From: JAFMDF01 sp964644655
Lineage (GTDB): Bacteria; Bacteroidota; Bacteroidia; Chitinophagales; Saprospiraceae
Assembly (NCBI GenBank): GCA_964644655.1
Contig: CAZXYA010000559.1
Span: 1-6,101, forward strand
Length of the DNA: 6,101 nucleotides
Reading direction: 5' to 3'
How positions within the stretch are numbered: position 1 is the stretch's first letter; the number at the start of each line of letters is the position of its first letter. Below the pieces are notes generated by a model, which was not told the origin of the DNA, searched no databases, and saw only the letters and a list, made by a program, of their open reading frames with translations. Shown in pieces: positions 1 through 5,676 of the stretch. A program made the translations under genes and the position numbers.

Positions 1-80
1 ACTTCAAAATTCATCCAAATTCTATTCGACACCATTAACTTGACTAACTACTAAGATTAACCGCAAAAAGATGTCAACTT

Positions 81-221
81 CAAAAAGATGGAATGAGGTA
101 CATAGTACCAACCACCTTTGTAAAAGAGCGTAAAAGGTGGTCGGTGCGATGCATCTTAGCCGTTGTTGTTAACACGAAGAATACAAATGTAGGCGGTGCG
201 ATGCACCTTGCCATCTTTTTG
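81..221. repeat. REP-like palindromic repeat cluster, three diverged units
   Basis: The ends are an 11-bp perfect inverted repeat, CAAAAAGATGG at 81-91 and its complement at 211-221. Inside are three small palindromes: GGTAC-ATA-GTACC at 97-109, GGTGC-GAT-GCATC at 143-155 and GGTGC-GAT-GCACC at 195-207. Read outward, the units share the order AAAGATGG, palindrome, then a CCACCTTTGTA-like tail. The first unit is on the plus strand and the other two on the minus strand. The tails of the first two units pair as a 9-bp hairpin, ACCACCTTT at 111-119 with AAAGGTGGT at 133-141. This layout resembles bacterial REP/BIME clusters. No neighbouring REP transposase is visible. Confidence 0.55.
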
Positions 222-262
222 TGGTCAATATTCATTAAATTCTAAAGTATAGAAATTCAATA

Positions 263-302
263 CTTTGTGTACTCTGTGTCTTCTTTGTGCGCTCTGTGTC
301 CT
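263..302. repeat. Two tandem copies of a 20-bp unit
   Basis: The first unit is CTTTGTGTACTCTGTGTCTT (263-282) and the second CTTTGTGCGCTCTGTGTCCT (283-302); they match at 17 of 20 positions. Each unit itself has a roughly 10-bp internal period. On the minus strand this reads as an ACACAGAG/CACAAAG-rich repeat. I recall similar sequence scattered through many environmental bacterial genomes, but this was not checked. Its function is unknown. Confidence 0.6.
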
Positions 303-413
303 AAATAATATATAGTAGTCTAATTTGGTATTTGTCTATCTAACCAGATACCTGCAACCTTAGATCTATAACCTAAATTAGAAACCTGTTCGAAATATAC
401 TAAACCCATTTTA

Positions 414-488
414 ATGCATCCTTTGCGAAAAAAAATACAAGCTATTGGAATTAGCCTCAGCTGCTTCTTGCTGCTTTTTTGTCTGCCT
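414..488 (+). other. Predicted signal peptide of the 770-residue protein
   Basis: Residues 1-25 contain the basic stretch LRKK followed by a hydrophobic run rich in Ile, Leu, Phe and Cys. A break at LPTKISKG follows. The exact cleavage site cannot be set by eye. It probably lies within residues 25-32. Confidence 0.55.
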
Positions 489-2726
489 ACTAAAATTTCC
501 AAAGGCTGTGGCCCTTATGTGAATCGTGCATTCTATGGGTATTCTTTTCTAAATCCTAATATCATTGACCTAAATACTCCCAAAGCCTCCTATTTTGCTG
601 GATTTGAAAAAATATTTAAACAAATAAAGCCAACAGAAGACCTTCAACAAAAAGATAACTTGACGGAATGGAGCCAACGCTTTTGTGAAATACCCAAATT
701 ACTAGATTTAAAATTCATTATTTATAAAGCATCGCTGACTCAGATGCGGCGTTTAAAAACAATTATTCGACGAAAAAACGGGCAATTAACTGGCCAATTA
801 GCAGGTAATACTTTTGCTCGGCACTTACATCAAAACAAGTGTGAAGAAGCCGTGGACTATTTGATTTTTGCCAAACGCTGTGAACCACATGTAATAACTC
901 GTAGTAATTGGAGTGCTATACAGAGAGATACCGTAGCCATGCAGTTTTTGATAAAAGATGGCTTGAAGGAATTTAGAAAAGCTAAATCTCATTATTTTAA
1001 GCTGCGTTATGCATATCAGCTAATTCGATTGGCGCATTATAAAAAAGATTATGTGCAAACTTTGGCATTGTATGATGATTTATTACCAAAAACAGACAAT
1101 GCCCCTAGTTTGATTGAAGACTGGATTGAAGGGCATAAAGCAGGCGCCTTGATGGGGCTAGGTCGCAATGTAGAAGCAGCCTATTTGTACAGTAAAATTT
1201 TTCACAATACGCCAAGTAAACGAACCAGCGCTTATCAGAGTTTTACGATAGAAACAGACGAAGAATGGGACGCCTGTCTTCGATTATGCCAAACCGATGA
1301 TGAAAGAGCAACCTTATATGCACTCCGAGCCAATGACCCCAATAGCTTAGCGGTGGAAGACATGGAAGCCATTTATCAGATTAACCCTAAAAATGATTAC
1401 CTAGAATTATTATTAGTCCGAGAAATCCAAAAATTAGAAAAGGATTTATTGGGCAATGATTTTAATAAAAAGAAAAAACAAAACAAGCGATTTCATAAAA
1501 TCCCAAGAAAACAAGCTGGCAAAAACTTATTAGATTTACTCAAATTTGTTTTAGTAGTAGGAGCAGAACGAGAAGTTAAAAACCCAGCGCTCTGGCAGAT
1601 AGCAGAAGGCTATTTGGAGTTATTAGGAGGAGATTATTATGCCGCAAAAAATACGTTGAGACAACTCAAAGGAAAAATTGACAATGAAGTTTTAGCCGAG
1701 CAGCTAGATGCCTTAATTATGGTGGCTAATATTGATGGTCTAGAGGAAGTAAATTCGGAGATGGAAGATTTAGTTGTGAGTTATGAACGAACGGAGTTAT
1801 TTAGAAAATATCCAGATTTTGGCAAATTTGTTAAAGATAAATTAGCTTATTTATACCATGACCAAGGTTTTGAAGGAAAAGCCTTTTTGGAAGAACACAC
1901 CTTAAACGAACTTAAATTAAACCCTCAACTTGGTTTAATTGAAGAATTGATTGCTATTTGCAAAAAAGAAAAGAGAAGCAAATTAGAGGACGAAATGGTC
2001 TTAAAAAGTGACGGCATCACAACTATAGAAAGTGACCTATGGGATTTAAAAGGCACTTATTTTTTAGGCCAAATGCAATTGGAATCTGCCTTAGACGCTT
2101 ATCGACAAATGCCTCGAAAAGATAGAGATGATTTTGGTTTATTTAATCCATTTAGAGAAATGCCTAATGATTGTGTCAATTGTAGAATTATCGATACTGC
2201 GGGATATAATAAAACTGCGATTCTCGAACAAGTTTTAGAGTTAGAATATAAAGCAAAAGCGGATATGGAAAAGGGCGCAATCTATTATTATCAAATTGGC
2301 AATGCCTTGTATAATATGACTTATTTCGGTTATGAATGGGAAGTGGCAGATTATTTTAGAAGTGGATCAAGTTGGTACGGTTTATCCTCTGGAAAAACAG
2401 TATTTTCCAAATTAGGCGCCCCTTTTGGTAATCATGAAACAGTAAATTGTTCCTTACCACTTTATTATTATGATAAGGCATTTAGGTTAACTGACAACGC
2501 TGAACTAGGCGCTAGAGCTGCATTTATGGCAGCCAAATGTCAACAAAATCAGTTTTTCACTAATAAAGGAAGTGATTATTCGGTCAATAGTAATCAAATT
2601 CCCTATGTTACTGCGGAGTATCGACAATACTTTAACATCCTGAAAGATTATTATACCGAAACTGCTTTTTATGAAGAAGTCGTACAGGAATGTTTATATT
2701 TTGAGCGCTATGCGGCTAGGAATTAG
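414..2726 (+). CDS. Putative secreted helical protein, uncharacterised Bacteroidota family
   Basis: The product is 770 residues and I cannot assign a function. The N-terminus looks like a signal peptide: a basic stretch (residues 4-7, LRKK), a hydrophobic core (about 11-24), then a polar segment, so export to the periplasm or outer surface is inferred. Cys32 sits in SKGC, a poor lipobox, so a lipoprotein is unlikely. Right after it comes the segment CGPY (32-35) followed by YSFLNPNII (43-51), a pattern I associate with large secreted Bacteroidota proteins of unknown role. The rest is rich in charged helical stretches, with a TPR-like feel around 190-300 and 380-480. The C-terminal part has an aromatic patch (IYYYQIGNALYNMTYFGYEW) and a repeat-like helix pair near 680-725. 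Several cysteines occur (for example DCVNC near 583-587). No enzymatic motif was seen. No Shine-Dalgarno precedes the ATG. It stands alone, with palindromic elements starting about 30 bp after its stop. Confidence 0.85.
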   Translation: MHPLRKKIQAIGISLSCFLLLFCLPTKISKGCGPYVNRAFYGYSFLNPNIIDLNTPKASYFAGFEKIFKQIKPTEDLQQKDNLTEWSQRFCEIPKLLDLKFIIYKASLTQMRRLKTIIRRKNGQLTGQLAGNTFARHLHQNKCEEAVDYLIFAKRCEPHVITRSNWSAIQRDTVAMQFLIKDGLKEFRKAKSHYFKLRYAYQLIRLAHYKKDYVQTLALYDDLLPKTDNAPSLIEDWIEGHKAGALMGLGRNVEAAYLYSKIFHNTPSKRTSAYQSFTIETDEEWDACLRLCQTDDERATLYALRANDPNSLAVEDMEAIYQINPKNDYLELLLVREIQKLEKDLLGNDFNKKKKQNKRFHKIPRKQAGKNLLDLLKFVLVVGAEREVKNPALWQIAEGYLELLGGDYYAAKNTLRQLKGKIDNEVLAEQLDALIMVANIDGLEEVNSEMEDLVVSYERTELFRKYPDFGKFVKDKLAYLYHDQGFEGKAFLEEHTLNELKLNPQLGLIEELIAICKKEKRSKLEDEMVLKSDGITTIESDLWDLKGTYFLGQMQLESALDAYRQMPRKDRDDFGLFNPFREMPNDCVNCRIIDTAGYNKTAILEQVLELEYKAKADMEKGAIYYYQIGNALYNMTYFGYEWEVADYFRSGSSWYGLSSGKTVFSKLGAPFGNHETVNCSLPLYYYDKAFRLTDNAELGARAAFMAAKCQQNQFFTNKGSDYSVNSNQIPYVTAEYRQYFNILKDYYTETAFYEEVVQECLYFERYAARN

Positions 2727-2757
2727 GAGTAATTAACCGTTCGTTATTACTCGTCTA

Positions 2758-2911
2758 TTAGGAGGAACGAAAAGTCAAAATCGCAATATATAACTCCTTG
2801 AAAAAATAATAGCCGATGTTTGTAGTTTGCAACTACAAACCAATATTTTAAAAGTTTTCAACTTTTTACAGTTAATTATATATTATAAAAATGACTTTTC
2901 GTTCGCCCTAA
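2758..2911. mobile_element. MITE-like long palindromic element, about 150 bp
   Basis: Arms at 2758-2777 and 2892-2911 pair at 18 of 20 positions, with a perfect 13-bp core (GAACGAAAAGTCA with TGACTTTTCGTTC). After symmetrical 7-nt unpaired stretches the arms pair again for 9 bp (2785-2793 with 2876-2884). The centre has two compact hairpins of its own. Flanks are CTCGTCTA (2750-2757) and CTCATCTA (2912-2919), a possible 8-bp target-site duplication with one mismatch. Alternatively the ends are at 2761 and 2908 with a TA duplication on each side, as in IS630/mariner-type elements. There is no coding capacity, so if mobile it would be non-autonomous. Confidence 0.6.
2818..2840. repeat. Perfect 10-bp stem, 3-nt loop hairpin
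   Basis: GTTTGTAGTT (2818-2827) pairs with AACTACAAAC (2831-2840) around the loop TGC. It lies in the centre of the long palindrome. A similar smaller hairpin, AAAAGTT-TTC-AACTTTT, follows at 2850-2866, and both share the core AGTTTkCAACT. The second one, followed by a further T, could act as a terminator for the gene ending at 2726, but the distance of more than 90 bp makes this uncertain. Confidence 0.55.
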
Positions 2912-2923
2912 CTCATCTATTAA

Positions 2924-2931
2924 AATCTTTC
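2924..2931. repeat. Left target-site duplication AATCTTTC
   Basis: This octamer abuts the left terminal inverted repeat of the 117-bp element. It is repeated exactly at 3049-3056, directly after the right terminal repeat. Confidence 0.65.
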
Positions 2932-3048
2932 GTAACTACTTAGAGGTATAAAGGACAAACGGGTTACCTTATTTGACCATTTGGAGTTCCTTTTTTAGAC
3001 ACCTTTACACCTATGCACTCTTTAACCTTTATACCCCTAAGTAGCTAC
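2932..3048. mobile_element. 117-bp MITE-like element with 8-bp target-site duplication
   Basis: The terminal inverted repeats are 23 bp (2932-2954 and 3026-3048) and match at 21 positions. The left end begins GTAACTACTTAG and the right end, read inward, GTAGCTACTTAG. The element is directly flanked by a perfect 8-bp direct repeat, AATCTTTC, at 2924-2931 and 3049-3056, the signature expected of a transposition target-site duplication. The 71-bp interior has no coding capacity. The IS66 family is known for GTAA-starting ends and 8-bp duplications, so an IS66-derived non-autonomous element is a reasonable guess. No parental transposase is in the window. Confidence 0.7.
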
Positions 3049-3056
3049 AATCTTTC
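3049..3056. repeat. Right target-site duplication AATCTTTC
   Basis: This is the exact partner of the octamer at 2924-2931 and directly follows the right end of the 117-bp element. The perfect match suggests that the insertion is not very old. Confidence 0.65.
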
Positions 3057-3300
3057 TTTATGACAATTTGCAGTCAGTATTATTTACTAGCTAATCCAAT
3101 TTTTTACTACTAAAAGAAGTTATTTTGGGTGAAGTTAGCGCTGATGAATTTAAGTAAGTATTAGGACATAATATTTAATAATGTTAAAATTAAATAATTC
3201 TATATATTATTTTTAACCATAATCCATTTTACCAAAATAAAAAAATTTATATTGCGTTCTTAAAATAAAATTGGACCTATTCTCAAACAATTTTTTGTAA

Positions 3301-3314
3301 TAAACAGTTGTTTA
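3301..3314. promoter_or_regulatory. Short palindrome in the leader of the acyl carrier protein gene
   Basis: TAAACA-GT-TGTTTA is a perfect 6-bp inverted repeat with a 2-nt spacer, 42 bp before the start codon. It lies between a second pair of arms, GTTCTTAAA (3256-3264) and TTTAAGAAC (3327-3335). It could be an operator for a dimeric regulator or part of a leader fold. In such AT-rich DNA, chance is also plausible. Confidence 0.25.
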
Positions 3315-3356
3315 GAAGAGGTTTAATTTAAGAACTGCATTTAAAACTAAAATAAT

Positions 3357-3617
3357 ATGACGCAAATTGACATTAAGCGAGAGGTCATCTCTGTGCTAAG
3401 TGATATGGGTATTGCTGAAAGAGCAATTACCGAAAAAGCTAATTTTAGTAAAGATTTAGGCCTTGATTCTCTTGACTTTGTGGAGATGGTGATGGAATTT
3501 GAGCTTAGGTTTAATCTTAATATTCCTACTATAGAAGCAGAGAAAATTTGCACGGTCAAACATGCTATTGACTATTTAAATGCTGCACTACATAAAGGGG
3601 CAGTCGCTCGCTCCTAA
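3357..3617 (+). CDS. Acyl carrier protein, stand-alone
   Basis: The 86-residue product has the normal length and helical pattern of an acyl carrier protein. The signature DLGLDSLDFVEMVMEFE (33-49) places the phosphopantetheine-attachment serine at Ser38, within the DSL motif. Helix II and the following IP...AEKICTV...AIDYL segment match the type II carrier fold, so the holo-protein is expected to carry acyl chains as thioesters in the cytoplasm. Its partner enzymes are unknown: no fatty-acid, polyketide or lipid gene lies nearby, unlike the usual acpP-fabF arrangement. It may be the primary fatty-acid carrier or a specialised paralogue; the helix I region (REVISVLSDMGIAERAITEKANF) looks diverged from typical AcpP. 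The ATG at 3357 gives full family length. There is no Shine-Dalgarno. The next gene is convergent, 52 bp away. Confidence 0.92.
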   Translation: MTQIDIKREVISVLSDMGIAERAITEKANFSKDLGLDSLDFVEMVMEFELRFNLNIPTIEAEKICTVKHAIDYLNAALHKGAVARS

Positions 3618-3669
3618 ACTTACCTGCTTTCCATAAGCAATTAATCTATTGGGTAAAATCTGCTTAAAA

Positions 3670-4515
3670 TTAAAGGGAAACTCCATCTAACACTTTCAAA
3701 AAAGTACTCGGCTCTGGTCGAACTCGATAATTATCTGTTAAGTCTGCAAAGAGAATTTTACCATTTTTATCGGTAATGATAATAGTGGGCATCACCGTAT
3801 CTGAATCGTAGCCTAATACTTGAAATCCAAAAGGTAAACCATTTTCGCTCAATATCTTTAATCGCTGCGCTACCTGATTTCCTTTATCTACTAAAAAATG
3901 AAACCCTACTTGAAATTTTTCTGCTAGAGATGTCGTATATTTATGTGGTTGTGGACTAATTAAAACCATATTGACGCCTCGTTTTTCCAATTCCTTATAT
4001 TCTCCTGCTATTTCCTTGATTTGTGCCATACACAGCGGACACCAATTCCCTCTGTAGAACATATAAATACTAGGATTTCCGACAAAACTATTGGAAGAAA
4101 TAGTATTCGTCTGCCCATCTTCTAGTTGAAAAGTAGGTAAGGTCTCCCCTACTTTTAAGATGGAATTATTAGAACGATTATCAAATCTAGAATACCAATG
4201 TAAATATAGTCCCCATAAACTGCTTGCTCCAACTGCTATAGATATACCTATAGACGACGATTCCGTTATGCCTATGATGCTCAGTAATAAACCCACAAAA
4301 ATAGTAATCGTCCAAGGCCATAGATTAGCCGAAGTCCTTGGTCTTTTATTGATAAAAACTAAGGCAAAAAATAATACAATCGGAAAGGAAGCTACAAAAG
4401 CTCCAGCAAATTGCCAAGAAAAACCATGCTCAAATAATTCCATGCCTGCAAAAACAGCGATGGCTAAAGCAACAACTGGAAAAGTAGAGATGAAAATAGA
4501 TTTTATAAAATTCAT
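3670..4515 (-). CDS. Membrane-anchored peroxiredoxin-like (AhpC/TSA-type) protein
   Basis: The 281-residue protein has two parts. Residues 1-110 hold four hydrophobic segments (about 4-27, 36-55, 66-84 and 88-107), predicted membrane helices. Residues 118-281 form a thioredoxin-fold domain of the AhpC/TSA or Prx-like group: VGETLPTFQLEDG (122-134), YMFYRGNWCPLC (151-162) with Cys159 and Cys162, VNMVLISPQ (181-189), VGFHFLVDKG (203-212) and the cis-Pro candidate VMPTIIITDKNGKILFADL (241-259). It is probably a thiol-dependent reductase or peroxidase. The CPLC motif replaces the classical PxxxT/SxxC peroxiredoxin site, so substrate and mechanism are uncertain. Basic residues after segments 2 and 4 (NKRPR, SRFDNR) predict a cytoplasmic redox domain. 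The first in-frame ATG gives a basic N-terminus directly before helix 1; no Shine-Dalgarno is present. It ends tail-to-tail with the acyl carrier protein gene. Confidence 0.85.
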   Translation of the reverse strand: MNFIKSIFISTFPVVALAIAVFAGMELFEHGFSWQFAGAFVASFPIVLFFALVFINKRPRTSANLWPWTITIFVGLLLSIIGITESSSIGISIAVGASSLWGLYLHWYSRFDNRSNNSILKVGETLPTFQLEDGQTNTISSNSFVGNPSIYMFYRGNWCPLCMAQIKEIAGEYKELEKRGVNMVLISPQPHKYTTSLAEKFQVGFHFLVDKGNQVAQRLKILSENGLPFGFQVLGYDSDTVMPTIIITDKNGKILFADLTDNYRVRPEPSTFLKVLDGVSL

Positions 4516-4570
4516 TTTAGTGGTTAAGTTTTTAAATAATTAACAGCTTAAATTTTCTTACTGTACTGAT

Positions 4571-4625
4571 TAAGGAATGAATTAAAATTAAAATGTAAAT
4601 AAAAATTAAAAAACGTACTGAAAAT
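4571..4625. repeat. 55-bp dispersed direct repeat, copy A
   Basis: It aligns without gaps to 6047-6101 with 47 of 55 identical positions; the first 25 positions differ only once (shared core GGAATGAATTAAAATTAAAA). GTACTG occurs at 4563-4568 and again at 4615-4620, suggesting a possible period of about 52 bp. The low complexity of the core calls for some caution, but the shared ends (TAAGGAATG/TTAGGAATG and TACTGAAAAT/TACTGATAAT) are not low-complexity. Confidence 0.6.
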
Positions 4626-4683
4626 GAGTAAGTTATAATTTCAAGAATGAGCATTTATTTTTTCAGCGTTCCTAAGGGAGTAA

Positions 4684-4812
4684 GAACATGTTTAAAATTC
4701 CATCAATTGACTACAAGCGGCAAATTTTATCTAAAGCATCCCGTCCGTAAACGGTTCACTAAGAAATAAAATTTGCTCACTTTCACTCAATCATGAAAAT
4801 TTAAACATGTTC
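4684..4812. mobile_element. 129-bp MITE-like palindromic element
   Basis: The ends are perfect inverted repeats: GAACATGTTTAAA at 4684-4696 and its complement at 4800-4812. TAA lies immediately outside both ends (4681-4683 and 4813-4815), a possible 3-bp target-site duplication. A second perfect 11-bp pair lies inside, GCAAATTTTAT (4720-4730) with ATAAAATTTGC (4766-4776). The segments between are partly complementary, and CCGT-AA-ACGG (4745-4754) caps the structure. There is no coding capacity. A TNA duplication is typical of some IS5-family elements, but the family assignment is speculative. Confidence 0.6.
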
Positions 4813-4958
4813 TAAGAAAAATAGAGGACTACCAACTGTCATAACAATTTAATATTCGCACAGTTTATATTTAGCAATTATTTCAAAATTGTTACTTCTT
4901 ATTCTCGATTAGTGATAGAATACAAAAATCGTAACTATTTTAATTTATTGAATTGCTG

Positions 4959-4981
4959 GTTACCCTAGAACAACTAGTAAC
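4959..4981 (-). terminator. Weak bulged hairpin downstream of the acidic protein gene
   Basis: GTTAC (4959-4963) pairs with GTAAC (4977-4981), and CTA/TAG pairs extend it with a two-base bulge. It sits about 27 bp past the stop of the minus-strand gene. There is no clear T-run on the transcribed strand after it, so termination is only a possibility. Confidence 0.2.
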
Positions 4982-5007
4982 TAGTAAATTATTCTCCAAA
5001 AAGGCAC

Positions 5008-5676
5008 TTATTTCTTCCACCAATCATCTTCATCCTCTTCATCCATATTTCCAAAACCATAATCATGCGGATTACCATTTTCATCATCATATTTAGGATC
5101 TAAATGGTAAGGATAATATTTCATATAATCATCTCCATGCTTTCTTTTAATATGCTGTACTTCAATTTCTAATTGTCGTTGTCTTTCTTCCGCTGGGCTT
5201 AGGTCTTCTTCAATAAAATTAGCAGATAATTCTTCAAAATAGGCACAATGACAATAATCTCCCATTAGACAAGCTGGGTTGGCTTGGTTGGTTTTACATA
5301 ACTCGAAAAAGCCTGTATGCCATTGCTTTTGAATAGCTTCTTGACTGAAATTGGTACGAACTACTTCATATCTAATTCTGGTTGGTAAGGTAAAAATGAA
5401 GGTAGCATAATAATTATATGCCTTCAACATCTGCTCTAAAGCGGTGTACACTACTTCAATTTGTTCGTCAGATAGTACATTTTCTGGTGGGAGTTGAGAT
5501 TGTTGTATCCCCGTCCAAGTTTCTAATTGAATGCGAGGAGCTGTTTTTTCCTCTTCTTCATCAGAAATCCAATCTGATAGAGACACCGCATCTTTTTCAT
5601 TACTGGCATACGGCAAAGTCACATTTTCCGTAGCATACTGAATATCTGCTAATAACTGTTTTAAATATTTGTCCAT
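5008..5676 (-). CDS. Uncharacterised acidic protein with a four-cysteine cluster
   Basis: The product is 222 residues from the preferred ATG at 5676; I do not recognise a characterised family. No signal peptide or membrane helix is visible, so it is probably cytoplasmic. The N-terminus (MDKYLKQLLADIQYATENV) looks like a helix, followed by an acidic run (SDEEEE, 38-43). The middle region (about 72-122) includes YNYYATFIFTLPTRIRYEVVR. Then come WHTGFFELC and four cysteines, Cys127, Cys136, Cys142 and Cys144 (spacing x8, x5, x1), with His143 between the last two, compatible with metal binding. A charged segment (about 160-182) leads to YYPYHLDPKYDDENGNPHDYGF and a terminal stretch of Asp/Glu and WWKK. 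An in-frame ATG at 5760 would add 28 residues, but that extension is basic and aromatic, unlike the rest. No Shine-Dalgarno is present. Confidence 0.75.
   Translation of the reverse strand: MDKYLKQLLADIQYATENVTLPYASNEKDAVSLSDWISDEEEEKTAPRIQLETWTGIQQSQLPPENVLSDEQIEVVYTALEQMLKAYNYYATFIFTLPTRIRYEVVRTNFSQEAIQKQWHTGFFELCKTNQANPACLMGDYCHCAYFEELSANFIEEDLSPAEERQRQLEIEVQHIKRKHGDDYMKYYPYHLDPKYDDENGNPHDYGFGNMDEEDEDDWWKK

Larger units (their letters stand above)
1..413. other. Non-coding spacer before the first gene
   Basis: No credible coding region was found on either strand. The stretch holds a cluster of palindromic repeat units (about 81-221) and a 20-bp tandem duplication (263-302), both listed separately. 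The last 110 bases, directly before the gene at 414, are AT-rich. I could not find a convincing Bacteroidota-type promoter (TTG near -33 with TAnnTTTG near -7), so the transcription start of the downstream gene is unknown. Confidence 0.7.
2727..3356. other. 630-bp repeat-rich spacer before the acyl carrier protein gene
   Basis: No credible gene was found in any frame. The first half holds two adjacent palindromic elements (2758-2911 and 2932-3048), annotated separately. The second half (about 3057-3356) is very AT-rich and contains short inverted repeats close to the downstream start codon. The long spacer and the intervening elements make cotranscription of the genes on either side doubtful. 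Confidence 0.65.
4516..5007. other. 492-bp spacer with two repeat elements
   Basis: This lies between two minus-strand genes and has no credible coding region. It contains one copy of the 55-bp dispersed repeat (4571-4625), placed where the peroxiredoxin-like gene's promoter should be, and a palindromic MITE-like element (4684-4812). The remainder (4816-5007) is AT-rich, with a weak bulged hairpin at 4959-4981 downstream of the next minus-strand gene. Confidence 0.6.

Noticed and set aside
81..221. CRISPR array or tRNA in the repeat cluster
   Set aside because: The units are inverted and diverged, without regular spacers, and no cloverleaf was found.
320..502. 60-codon minus-strand open frame overlapping the start of the large secreted-protein gene
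   Set aside because: It overlaps the signal-peptide coding region, has no recognisable motif and no start signal. The last 29 residues (from an internal Met) looked faintly like a gene remnant, but I could not name a family.
504..512. Lipoprotein cleavage site before Cys32 of the secreted protein
   Set aside because: The residues before the cysteine (SKG) do not fit the lipobox consensus; a lysine at position -2 is unusual.
3347..3559. Minus-strand open frame across the acyl carrier protein gene
   Set aside because: It is fully antisense to a clear acyl carrier protein with an intact DSL motif.
3634..3666. TAAGCA...TGCTTA inverted repeat between the two convergent genes as a bidirectional terminator
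   Set aside because: Only 6-bp arms with a 21-nt loop and no strong T-run; too weak to annotate.
4160..4543. 127-codon plus-strand open frame antisense to the membrane part of the peroxiredoxin-like gene
   Set aside because: It is antisense to predicted membrane helices and low in conserved features; the minus-strand reading gives a coherent protein.
5418..5633. 71-codon plus-strand open frame
   Set aside because: It is antisense to the acidic-protein gene and has no motif.
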